From the NCBI RefSeq assembly GCF_003858645.1, contig NZ_RQJP01000004.1, forward strand, positions 372,001-436,000: a DNA stretch of 64,000 bases, written 5' to 3'. Under the pieces are notes generated by a model. It was given only the letters and a program-made list of their open reading frames with translations, did no database searches and was not told the DNA's origin. The stretch comes from Larkinella knui (GTDB lineage: Bacteria; Bacteroidota; Bacteroidia; Cytophagales; Spirosomataceae). Numbering within the stretch: position 1 is the first letter of the stretch; every line of letters starts with the position of its first letter. Shown here in pieces: positions 44,616 through 52,695 of this stretch. Both the position numbers and the translations under genes were made by a program.

Positions 44616-47135
44616 TCACAAAACCGTCACGGTGGTCGGAACGGGTTCGCTCTCTTTTTCTTTCTCCTTAGGAAACACAAACTTCATCGGTTTGGAAACC
44701 TGTTGGGGCAGCAGCGCCGTTTCCAGCACCTGATCGACCGTATCGACGTAATGAATGGTCAGGTCTTTGATGTAATTCTGGTTGATTTCCTCCACGTCTT
44801 TCCGGTTTTTCGAGCAAAGCAGAATTTCCCGCACACCCGCCCGGTTGGCCGCCAGAATTTTTTCTTTGATACCGCCCACCGGCAGCACTTTTCCGCGCAA
44901 GGTGATCTCGCCCGTCATCGCCAGATAAGGCCGAACCTTGCGTTGGGTGAAAATCGACGCCATCGACGTCAGCATCGTAATGCCCGCCGAAGGACCGTCT
45001 TTCGGTACTGCGCCGGCCGGAACGTGAACGTGCAGATCGTAGTGATTAAAGACATTGTAGTCCAGCCCAATCTGGTCAGAATGCGCTTTCAGATACGACA
45101 ACGCCGTTACCGCCGATTCCTTCATGACATCGCCCAACTGACCCGAAAGCGTCAGGTTGCCCTTGCCACGACTCAGGCTCGACTCGATGAACAGAATTTC
45201 GCCACCGACCTGCGTCCAGGCTAAACCGGTTACAATACCGGCAATATCGTCGTCGGAATACAGATCGCGGTCAAAAATTTCGGCCCCCAGCATTTTCAGA
45301 ACATCCGCCGGTTTGATGGTTTTCGGATAGTCTTCTTCCAGCGCAATGGATTTGGCGATCTTGCGAACCAGTGCGCCAATTTTCTGCTCCAGATTCCGAA
45401 CGCCGGACTCGCGGGTGTAGCTTTCAATGATCCGCTGAATGGCCTTATCATCGACCATCAGATCTTTCGGTTTCAGTCCGTGTTCTTTCCGCTGTTTCGG
45501 AATGAGGTATTTTTTGGCAATCTGAATTTTCTCTTCAACGGTATAACCGGTCAATTCGATGATTTCCATCCGGTCGCGCAGGGCCGGGTGAATCGTGTCG
45601 AGGGAGTTGGCGGTTGCAATGAACAATACCTTTGATAAATCGTATTCGACTTCAAGGTAATTATCAATAAACGTCGAGTTCTGCTCCGGATCGAGTACTT
45701 CGAGCAAGGCCGACGACGGATCGCCCCGAAAATCGGAGCTCACTTTGTCGATTTCGTCCAGAATAAAAACCGGGTTTGAAGAGTCGGATTTCTTGATATT
45801 CTGGATGATTTTGCCGGGCATGGCACCAATGTACGTTTTCCGGTGGCCGCGAATTTCGGCTTCATCATGAACACCACCCAACGCCATCCGGATGTATTTG
45901 CGGCCCAGGGCTTTGGCAACCGACCGTCCAAGCGACGTTTTTCCGACGCCCGGAGGGCCATACAAACACAGAATTGGTGCTTTCATGCCTTCGTACGCCC
46001 GATCATTTTTCAGTTTCAGAACGGCCAGGTATTCAATCATCCGTTCCTTCACTTTTTCAAGACCAAAGTGATCGCTGTCCAAGACTTTCTGTGCCCGTTT
46101 CAGGTCAAAATTATCTTTTGAATATTCATTCCAGGGCAGGTCAACCATCAACTCGATGTAATTCATCGTCACCGGATATTCGGGTGCCATCGGGTTGATC
46201 CGTTGCAGTTTATTCAACTCCTTATCGAAGTGAGCCTGCACCGCCGGGGTCCATTTTTTACGGGCCGCCCGCATCCGGACTTCTTCCAGATCGCGGTCGG
46301 GGCTGTCCATGCCGAGCTCATCCTGCAACACCTTGATTTGCTGACGCAAGAAATAATCGCGCTGCTGCTGATCAATGTCCGAACTGGCTTTGGTCTGAAT
46401 CTCGCGTTTGAGTTCGAGCAACTGGATTTGCCGCAGCATGAATTCGAGCAGCAGAGTGGCCTGTTGGGCGCCCTCGGTCGTTTCCAGCAATTTTTGCTTG
46501 TCGGCTACTTCGCCTTCAATATTCGACGATAGAAAATGCATCAAAAACATGGGGCTTTCGATGTTATCCAGCGCGATTCGGGCTTCCTGGGGAATTTCCG
46601 GGTTTAACCGCAAAATTTTATACGCCGATTCTTTCAGCGATTGAATCAGTGCTTTCGACTCTTTCCGGTTTGGGCTCGGAAAATGGTCGTCGATCTGGCG
46701 GACGTTGGCCGTCAGATACGGTTCTTCCTGGAGGAAATTAACGATTTCAAATCGTTTTTTGCCCTGAATAATGATGGTAATGTTTCCATCGGGCAACGTA
46801 ATCATCTTGATAATGTAGGCAACCGTTCCCAGGCGGTAGAGGTCATCAGCCGTCGGCTCGTCTTTCTGTTGGTTCGACTGGGCCACGACACCGATGATGC
46901 GGTTTCCTTTGTACGCTTTTTTGACCAGTTTAATAGACTTCTGCCGCCCCACCGTTACCGGAATGACCATACCCGGAAAAAGGACGGTATTCCGTACAGG
47001 TAAGATCGACAGGTCGTTCGGTACAATATAGTCGTCGTCGGCATCATCCGCTGACCCCAGCGGAACAATTTCGAGATTGTCCAGATCCGACTCCGCCAAC
47101 CACAATTGGGTATCATATTTACTGTTTACACTCAT
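44616..47135 (-). CDS. lon: ATP-dependent protease Lon
   Basis: An 839-residue AAA+ serine protease that degrades damaged and regulatory proteins in the cytoplasm. The N-terminal LON domain starts at about residue 42 ([19 protein letters not shown]). Walker A is GPPGVGKTS (from Gly393) and Walker B is [10 protein letters not shown]. The protease domain carries the catalytic Ser in PKDGPSAG (Ser716) and the catalytic Lys in VGGIKEK about 43 residues later. Both residues of the dyad are present and the length is normal for Bacteroidota. It lies 212 bases after the DUF6702-like gene; I could not define a clear promoter in that gap. Confidence 0.97.
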   Translation of the reverse strand: MSVNSKYDTQLWLAESDLDNLEIVPLGSADDADDDYIVPNDLSILPVRNTVLFPGMVIPVTVGRQKSIKLVKKAYKGNRIIGVVAQSNQQKDEPTADDLYRLGTVAYIIKMITLPDGNITIIIQGKKRFEIVNFLQEEPYLTANVRQIDDHFPSPNRKESKALIQSLKESAYKILRLNPEIPQEARIALDNIESPMFLMHFLSSNIEGEVADKQKLLETTEGAQQATLLLEFMLRQIQLLELKREIQTKASSDIDQQQRDYFLRQQIKVLQDELGMDSPDRDLEEVRMRAARKKWTPAVQAHFDKELNKLQRINPMAPEYPVTMNYIELMVDLPWNEYSKDNFDLKRAQKVLDSDHFGLEKVKERMIEYLAVLKLKNDRAYEGMKAPILCLYGPPGVGKTSLGRSVAKALGRKYIRMALGGVHDEAEIRGHRKTYIGAMPGKIIQNIKKSDSSNPVFILDEIDKVSSDFRGDPSSALLEVLDPEQNSTFIDNYLEVEYDLSKVLFIATANSLDTIHPALRDRMEIIELTGYTVEEKIQIAKKYLIPKQRKEHGLKPKDLMVDDKAIQRIIESYTRESGVRNLEQKIGALVRKIAKSIALEEDYPKTIKPADVLKMLGAEIFDRDLYSDDDIAGIVTGLAWTQVGGEILFIESSLSRGKGNLTLSGQLGDVMKESAVTALSYLKAHSDQIGLDYNVFNHYDLHVHVPAGAVPKDGPSAGITMLTSMASIFTQRKVRPYLAMTGEITLRGKVLPVGGIKEKILAANRAGVREILLCSKNRKDVEEINQNYIKDLTIHYVDTVDQVLETALLPQQVSKPMKFVFPKEKEKESEPVPTTVTVL

Positions 47136-47347
47136 AATCAGGTGCCTGCCAAACTGACAGTCTTAATGTATCACACAGGCTTAATAGGTACTAAGAAACA
47201 AAGATTGATAACTAGCGCAAGGGGTATGCCAAACGTCTGGTGTGCAAAAAACAGGCAGAATTGTCTGTATCGATACAAGTAACAAAAAAGCAAATGAAAC
47301 TCAAAACGTACAGAAGACCAATACCGTGACCTAATGATAACCAGTTG

Positions 47348-47932
47348 CTACCAGGTCAATACCTGCTGCGAATTACTTTTCTTAAACAGGACGGTTTTCT
47401 TCTCCGACTTATACGTCACATTGACTAAGTTCATCTGATCATCGTGCAAATCCATCAGGAGCGACTGTTGCAGCAAACTACCCTCAATCGGTTCGGTATA
47501 AGGAATTTCGATATAAATCCAGGTGGCATCCACTTCCTGTTCTTTTCCGAGAAAACGATACGGTTTTCGTTGATGCTGAGCGTTCGTCAGGTTGAAGTGC
47601 TTGCGGATGTAGCGTTCAACCAGTGGTCCATTGGCGTCTTTATCACTGAGCCGCACCCGCTGGTTGTTATTTTCCTTCGTTAGCACATCTTCCAGATCAT
47701 CCGTAAACACCCGCAGGCTCACCTCAAATGCCTTTTCAGCCGTATTATACTGCATTTGCGTGATGCTGGTGTGTACCGGGTGCGCCGGTCGGCTGGCAGT
47801 AAGTAATAAAAAAGTTATTACACAGAGTTGATCAGAGAAAATCAGAGTTAAAAAAGACTTTTCCCTGATAAACTCTGATTTTCTCTGATCAACTCTGTGT
47901 AATAACTTAAAAAACCGCTTTAAATACATCAT
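47348..47932 (-). CDS. DUF6702-like exported protein with palindrome-encoded N-terminus
   Basis: The conserved part begins at HPVHTSITQMQYNTAEKAFEVSLRVFTDDLEDVL and fits the DUF6702 family of small Bacteroidota envelope proteins, which usually have a signal peptide of about 20 residues. Here the only canonical in-frame starts are ATG at 47932 and 47929, inside the 3' end of rseP. The first ~35 residues after them are encoded by an inverted repeat (47812-47908), which is read through in frame. The segment LCVITFLLLTASRPA just before the conserved part looks like the remains of a signal peptide whose start codon has been replaced by the repeat. Translation may be coupled to rseP. Function unknown. 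Confidence 0.6.
   Translation of the reverse strand: MMYLKRFFKLLHRVDQRKSEFIREKSFLTLIFSDQLCVITFLLLTASRPAHPVHTSITQMQYNTAEKAFEVSLRVFTDDLEDVLTKENNNQRVRLSDKDANGPLVERYIRKHFNLTNAQHQRKPYRFLGKEQEVDATWIYIEIPYTEPIEGSLLQQSLLMDLHDDQMNLVNVTYKSEKKTVLFKKSNSQQVLTW
47812..47908. repeat. Inverted repeat, family A copy 2, inside the DUF6702-like reading frame
   Basis: Arms 47812-47849 and 47871-47908 are perfect reverse complements over 38 bases. The arm sequence (TTACACAGAGTTGATC then AGAGAAAATCAGAGTT) is nearly identical to the element at 25488-25581. The right arm ends inside the rseP stop codon (47909-47907), and the whole element is open in the DUF6702-like frame. Confidence 0.88.
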
Positions 47933-49244
47933 TGAAGATTGCAAACGCCATCAAACCCAGCAGAATAACCATACCAACCCGTTGCGCTCCTTCCAGAAAC
48001 CGGTCAGAGGGCTTACGGCCCGACACGATTTCGTAGAGCAGCAGCGTCGAGTGGCCACCGTCCAGTGCCGGAATAGGCAGGGCGTTCATGAAGGCCAGCG
48101 CCATCGACAACAGGCCCGTTACAAACCAGAAGCGATCCCACTCCCAGATGCCTCCGAACAGATTCTGCGCAATTCCAATGGGGCCGCTCAACGCCTTTGA
48201 GGCCGAAACATCGCCCCGGAAAATCTTGCCAAATCCTTTGATGTTGTCATAAACTACACCAAAAGCCTGTTCCGTACCTTTCGTAAGGGCCTGGCCAAAG
48301 GTATAGTCGATGTGCGTTTTCTTCAGGAGCGTTTCGGCACCAAAACCGATCTGGCCTTTGTCCGTAACGGTTGTTTTGAGCGTAACCGGCTGACTTACAG
48401 CGGGTCGTTGTACGGTGAGCGTAATGGGTTTGTTGACATTCGCTTTTACAATTTCCTGAAACTCGTGATAGAAGCGCGTTGGCTTGCCATTGACGGCGGT
48501 GATGACATCGCCTTTTTTCAAGCCCGCCTTTTCGGCCGGCATTCCCGGAACCAGTTCACCAACCCGGAATGGCTGAATCGCTTCGATAAACTGACCGGCA
48601 TTTTTCTTGTCAGATAGTTTATCGATAAAATCGTTCGGAATATCGATCGTGACCTCTTCAATTTTTCCGTCGGCCCCTTTCCGCTCCACGGTATAATAAC
48701 TATCGGAACCCAGAAAGACTTCCGAACTACGGACGTCGCTGAAATCTTCAAACGGTTTTCCGTTGATCCGAACGATTTTATCGCCCGTTTTCAGGCCAAT
48801 GCCTTTGGCTAAATCGTAGGCTACAATACCGTATTTGGCATCACGGGCCGAAAGATACGTTTCGCCATTTTTGTAGGTCAGGGCAACGAAAATAACAATA
48901 CCGGTGATGATGTTGATGATAATACCGCCCAGCATGACGATCAATCGCTGCCAGGCCGGTTTCGAGCGAAATTCCCAGGGTTGCGGTTCGTGCTGCATCG
49001 ACTTCGTGTCGAGCGACTCATCGATCATGCCCGTAATTTTTACAAAACCGCCGAGCGGGATTGCCCCAAGACCATATTCGGTGCCACCCCGTTTGATGCT
49101 CCAGACCTTCGGCGGAAAACCGATGAAATACTGCTCCACCCGCATGCCGAACGCTTTTGCTGCTAATAAGTGCCCCAACTCGTGCAGACCAACTAAAATT
49201 GACAGGCCCAAAATGAGCTGTCCGGCCATGATTGCTATTTCCAT
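47907..49244 (-). CDS. rseP: RIP metalloprotease RseP (site-2 protease)
   Basis: A 445-residue intramembrane zinc protease that cleaves anti-sigma factors and signal-peptide remnants. The zinc motif HELGH (His21, Glu22, His25) lies in the first membrane helix. A tandem PDZ region occupies about 125-300 (IRINGKPFEDF and GDVITAVNGKP blocks). The second active-site motif NALPIPALDGGH provides the Asp ligand in the C-terminal helices. Length and order match RseP of Bacteroidota. The gene is downstream of dxr, a widely conserved neighbour. Confidence 0.95.
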   Translation of the reverse strand: MEIAIMAGQLILGLSILVGLHELGHLLAAKAFGMRVEQYFIGFPPKVWSIKRGGTEYGLGAIPLGGFVKITGMIDESLDTKSMQHEPQPWEFRSKPAWQRLIVMLGGIIINIITGIVIFVALTYKNGETYLSARDAKYGIVAYDLAKGIGLKTGDKIVRINGKPFEDFSDVRSSEVFLGSDSYYTVERKGADGKIEEVTIDIPNDFIDKLSDKKNAGQFIEAIQPFRVGELVPGMPAEKAGLKKGDVITAVNGKPTRFYHEFQEIVKANVNKPITLTVQRPAVSQPVTLKTTVTDKGQIGFGAETLLKKTHIDYTFGQALTKGTEQAFGVVYDNIKGFGKIFRGDVSASKALSGPIGIAQNLFGGIWEWDRFWFVTGLLSMALAFMNALPIPALDGGHSTLLLYEIVSGRKPSDRFLEGAQRVGMVILLGLMAFAIFNDVFKAVF

Positions 49245-49591
49245 TCGTCTAAACTGTGATTAGTGCATCGGCAAACCGACGGCTTTCTGTAATTGATTAA
49301 GATTTGTTTTTTATGGCTACCGTTTTTAGATTTCCAAGCGTAGCGGAGGCCGAAAATGGCCGAACAGAGCTAAAGCTCTCCACTAAATCACACCGGAATT
49401 CCTGTTTGAACAGCAGCCTAACGGTATCCTTCACGGCTGACCGTTGTTTTTCTTTTTAAACACCTTCAGCAGCACGAAGCCAATGACCAAGCCAATGATA
49501 AACCAAACCCAAAAGTCCATATACCAATAACGCTGAGCGATGGAAAAATTTCCGAAAATTCGCTATTTAATTCGCTTTTCTCGGGAAACAA
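49245..49591. other. dxr-rseP intergenic region
   Basis: A 347-base gap. Apart from the microprotein at 49431-49520, the part from 49245 to 49430 shows short self-complementary stretches (for example GGCCGAAAATGGCC near 49350 and AGAGCTAAAGCTCT near 49367) and no gene. These could form a regulatory hairpin before rseP. Confidence 0.4.
49431..49520 (-). CDS. 29-residue single-pass membrane microprotein
   Basis: A short frame in the dxr-rseP gap: ATG at 49520-49518, stop TGA at 49433-49431. The product begins MDFWVWFIIGLVIGFVLL and ends KVFKKKNNGQP, so it has one aromatic-rich hydrophobic helix of about 18 residues followed by a positively charged cytoplasmic-type tail. This profile is typical of real bacterial membrane microproteins and unlike random sequence. 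It lies between dxr and rseP in the same direction and could be co-transcribed with them. Function unknown; the reading frame is supported by composition only. Confidence 0.55.
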   Translation of the reverse strand: MDFWVWFIIGLVIGFVLLKVFKKKNNGQP

Positions 49592-50761
49592 TTAAACGAA
49601 ACTTTTAATTCGGGCGGTGGCAATGCGCCGGGTTTCTTCGTCGGTCCGGACGTAATCATCGTATGTTGGCTGGGCCACATACGCCACTTTCTGCATGACT
49701 TCTTCAATGATTTCGGCTATTTCCAGAAAGCCAATGGCGTCGTGCAGAAACGCATCAACGGCCACTTCATTGGCCGCATTGACGACACAAGGCGCGTTGC
49801 CACCCCGCCCGAGTGCGTCGAAAGCGAGTTGCAAGTTACGAAATGTTTCAAGATCAGCCTGTTCGAATGTCAGCGATGGGTAGTTGATAAAATCGAAGCG
49901 CGGAAAGTCGGAAGGGAGCCGGTATGGATAGGCCAGTGCGCACTGAATCGGCAGCCGCATGTCGGGTAACCCCATTTGCGCCTTGATGCTGCCATCCTGA
50001 AACTGCACCATCGAGTGGATGATGCTCTGCGGATGAACCACCACCTCGATCTGCGCCGGTTCGAGCCCGAATAACCACCGGGCTTCAATCACCTCCAGGC
50101 CTTTGTTCATGAGTGTGGCCGAATCGATGGTAATTTTGGCACCCATCGTCCAGTTCGGATGTTTCAGCGCCTGGGCTTTGGTCACGGTTTTCAGAAACTC
50201 CGGCGTTTTTCCGCGGAACGGTCCGCCCGAAGCCGTCAGAATAATCTTCTCAATCGGATTGTGCAGTTCGCCGGCCAGGCACTGAAAAATCGCCGAGTGC
50301 TCCGAATCGACCGGTAAGATGTTCACACCTTTTTCCTGCGCCAGTTTGGTAATCAGTTCGCCCGCTACCACCAGCGTTTCCTTGTTGGCCAGCGCGATGT
50401 GCTTTCCGGCTTCGATGGCTTTGATGGTGGGCAGCAAGCCGGCGTAACCGACCATGGCCGTCAGCACGATGTCGATGCGTTCCATCTGCACCACCGACGA
50501 CACGGCTTTGGCACCGGCATAAACCTTAATGCCCAGTGGATCGAGGGCCGAAAACACCTGGTCGTAGCGGTCTTCGTTGCAGATTACCACCACGTTGGGG
50601 CGAACGAGTGCGGCCTGTTCGATCAGCAGTTCGGCGTTGTTGTTGGCCACCAGCACCTCGACTTCGAACGCATCGGGATGAGCCCGGATGACGTCGATGG
50701 TCTGCGTCCCGATGGAGCCGGTGGAGCCTAGAATGGCGATATGGCGTTTGGGGTTAGTCAT
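49592..50761 (-). CDS. dxr: 1-deoxy-D-xylulose-5-phosphate reductoisomerase
   Basis: A 389-residue enzyme of the MEP pathway that makes 2-C-methyl-D-erythritol 4-phosphate using NADPH and a divalent metal. The NADPH site is ILGSTGSIGTQTIDVI (residues 9-24); the metal/substrate blocks include LPVDSEHSAIFQCL, TASGGPFRG and HPNWTMGAKITIDSATLMNKGLEVIEA. Complete, normal length. Its ATG overlaps the stop of the upstream HNH gene by four bases (ATGA), so its translation is likely coupled to the defence-like cassette, unusual for an essential gene. Confidence 0.96.
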   Translation of the reverse strand: MTNPKRHIAILGSTGSIGTQTIDVIRAHPDAFEVEVLVANNNAELLIEQAALVRPNVVVICNEDRYDQVFSALDPLGIKVYAGAKAVSSVVQMERIDIVLTAMVGYAGLLPTIKAIEAGKHIALANKETLVVAGELITKLAQEKGVNILPVDSEHSAIFQCLAGELHNPIEKIILTASGGPFRGKTPEFLKTVTKAQALKHPNWTMGAKITIDSATLMNKGLEVIEARWLFGLEPAQIEVVVHPQSIIHSMVQFQDGSIKAQMGLPDMRLPIQCALAYPYRLPSDFPRFDFINYPSLTFEQADLETFRNLQLAFDALGRGGNAPCVVNAANEVAVDAFLHDAIGFLEIAEIIEEVMQKVAYVAQPTYDDYVRTDEETRRIATARIKSFV

Positions 50762-51354
50762 ATTTTTTCTATCAGGTCAAAGTTAACCTTTACCTGCAAT
50801 TCTTCTTCGATGGCACGGATGTAGTAAATATCATTCCGGTACATCACTAGACGAGTATCTATGAATTCTTGATTTGATAAACCGGATAATATTAGATCTG
50901 ATTTTAAGCGTAAAATATAATTTACTCTTTGTTTTGCTAGCTCTTCATCATCCAGCTTTAAATAATCTCTAAGATTACGGGCCTCAATATCATTCTCGTT
51001 GGCGAGAATATATCTGCCTTTGTCGTATAAAATTCGTGTTTCAAAATCTTCGGCTGTTGGGTGCATTAAAGGTTGAAACTTATTCCATCGTCTCTTATCG
51101 CCTTTCTCGCTATTCCATTGCGCCTTAACTAAAAACCAGTTTAGGTATCCATCCTCATCACTGAATTTTAAATTTGGATCGAAATGTTCTATTTCTCCTC
51201 GATCTGCACGACCAATGTATTCCTCTGTATAGGCGCACAAATGATTTTGTTCATCGTATAGGAGAGATGATAAACGGCTGTCTCGCCCTTTCCCCTTATA
51301 AGATAAATTTTCTTTGATAATGAGCGATTCTGAATCTTTGTCAATTCGTCTCAT
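50758..51354 (-). CDS. PtuB-like HNH-family protein of a Septu-like pair
   Basis: A 198-residue protein; I start it at the ATG at 51354 (MRRIDKDSESL), which overlaps the ATPase gene by 14 bases, rather than a TTG at 51399. The core LCAYTEEYIGRADRGEIEHFDPN then a Tyr-Leu-Asn-Trp block and WNSEKGDK matches the HNH layout of PtuB/TIGR02646 proteins (His in the EIEHF motif, Asn before EKGDK). The usual Cys pairs (CxYC and CPxCN) are reduced to a single Cys: CAYT and KAQWN. In Septu, PtuB is the presumed nuclease activated with the PtuA ATPase on phage infection. The gene is AT-rich (24 of 60 bases G/C at 51001-51060). Confidence 0.68.
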   Translation of the reverse strand: MRRIDKDSESLIIKENLSYKGKGRDSRLSSLLYDEQNHLCAYTEEYIGRADRGEIEHFDPNLKFSDEDGYLNWFLVKAQWNSEKGDKRRWNKFQPLMHPTAEDFETRILYDKGRYILANENDIEARNLRDYLKLDDEELAKQRVNYILRLKSDLILSGLSNQEFIDTRLVMYRNDIYYIRAIEEELQVKVNFDLIEKI

Positions 51355-52693
51355 CCGTCGCCGAAAAATTGTATTTATTTCCAATAGCTGCTCGCTCAAC
51401 GATCAACTCCATTTTGCGGTTTTTATCTGGTTCTTTTCGTATCTTAGTAGCTAAGTCCAGATATTCTCGATACGCTTCAACTCCTTTATCTAACATCAAA
51501 GGGCTCATTCCAAAATCCTGACGTAGAATATCATTCGGATCATCACCTTCCGGTGCTACACCATTCCGAAATTTCACTTCGCCGTTTTCGTCGAAATAAA
51601 GAATAAACCGCTCGCAGGGTTCGAAAGCAGAGGCTATGATTGGGGAATGAGTGGCAAAGAAGAATTGGGCGGTTGGAGATAGAGATGTATAATGTGCAAC
51701 TAATTCACGCTGGATATCCGGAAAAAGCGAACGTTCAGGTTCGTCAAAGAGAATAACACCTTCATCAACCTTGACTTTGTAAATAGGTATTGAAGTAGAT
51801 AATAATTGTTTAGTCCCTGTACTTAAATATTTACCCCCAATATGACTCCCTTGTTTTGTTTTCAAAACAAGCCGGGATTCTGTCCCTTCTGTATCTACCT
51901 CTAAGTGGAATAAACGCAAAATTTGATTTAAACAATTTTCTGCCAGATCCGCTCTTGGATTAGGATGTTCCTTTTGCCATTGACCTATTTGACTGATCAA
52001 CCGGTCGCTACTAAATGAGTTTTTACTTACTAAATTAGCGGCAAATTGCTTTAGATCATTGTCATAGATGTCTATTTCTTCTAAAATGCTTGACCATAAG
52101 ATCTCAGAAGAATAATTACTTAACCCTATTATCGGAGAATCAATCTGTGTATCAAAAGGAGTAAATGCCTGTCCTTTTAGCGTTACAAGATCTCTATCGG
52201 TTGGATTTCTTTCTTCAAGAAGATTTTTAGATAAACTTACCGCAGCTTCATCAATATAGAGGCATAGTTTACCTGAACGAGTAAGAGCCTTTAATTTGTC
52301 ATATATATTTAATTCCTGAAGCCAGTGAAAACCTGATGATGCTAGTGCTGATTCTTTATCGGGCCAATCAAAATTTTCATCAAAGAAATTCTTACTAAGC
52401 GTTATTCGATTTTCATTCAGGATACTATTGATAGTGAGGTGTTTAAAGGTTCTAAAAGACTCATCATTTAGAAGTACGGTTTTATTTGCAAGGCGTTGAA
52501 AGCTGTGACTGACGACTTGGAAGAAATCCCAAATTACATTCAATAACGTCGTCTTCCCCGTCCCGCTCTGCCCAATAAAACACACCTTATCCAATGGCTG
52601 TCCTTCTTTTGGGTGACCTTCCGGATACGTAAAATCAAATTTGATATTCTTGAATTGACGGTATTCACCGATTTCAAGTCCGGTTATTTTCAT
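51341..52693 (-). CDS. PtuA-like ABC/OLD-type ATPase of a Septu-like pair
   Basis: A 450-residue ATPase with a complete ABC-type nucleotide-binding set: Walker A GQSGTGKTTLLN (about residues 40-51), signature LSTGTKQLLSTS, Walker B GVILFDEPERSLFPDIQ, and the switch His in FFATHSPIIASAF. There is no coiled-coil hook and no TOPRIM domain at the C-terminus, so it is not SbcC or a full OLD nuclease. An ATPase of this type immediately followed by a small HNH gene is the Septu (PtuA/PtuB) arrangement. It begins two bases after the GH3 stop. AT content is high (17 of 60 bases G/C at 52021-52080, against 38 of 60 in dxr at 50041-50100), which suggests horizontal acquisition. Confidence 0.75.
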   Translation of the reverse strand: MKITGLEIGEYRQFKNIKFDFTYPEGHPKEGQPLDKVCFIGQSGTGKTTLLNVIWDFFQVVSHSFQRLANKTVLLNDESFRTFKHLTINSILNENRITLSKNFFDENFDWPDKESALASSGFHWLQELNIYDKLKALTRSGKLCLYIDEAAVSLSKNLLEERNPTDRDLVTLKGQAFTPFDTQIDSPIIGLSNYSSEILWSSILEEIDIYDNDLKQFAANLVSKNSFSSDRLISQIGQWQKEHPNPRADLAENCLNQILRLFHLEVDTEGTESRLVLKTKQGSHIGGKYLSTGTKQLLSTSIPIYKVKVDEGVILFDEPERSLFPDIQRELVAHYTSLSPTAQFFFATHSPIIASAFEPCERFILYFDENGEVKFRNGVAPEGDDPNDILRQDFGMSPLMLDKGVEAYREYLDLATKIRKEPDKNRKMELIVERAAIGNKYNFSATDETN

Positions 52694-52695
52694 AG

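Noticed and set aside
44571-45224. 217-codon plus-strand frame opposite the end of lon
   Set aside because: Composition (Arg, Gln, Phe, His-rich) and complete overlap with lon indicate a shadow frame.
47260-47285. GTATCGATAC palindrome upstream of lon as a heat-shock operator
   Set aside because: It is only ten bases, does not match the CIRCE or HrcA operators, and its distance to lon gives no support.
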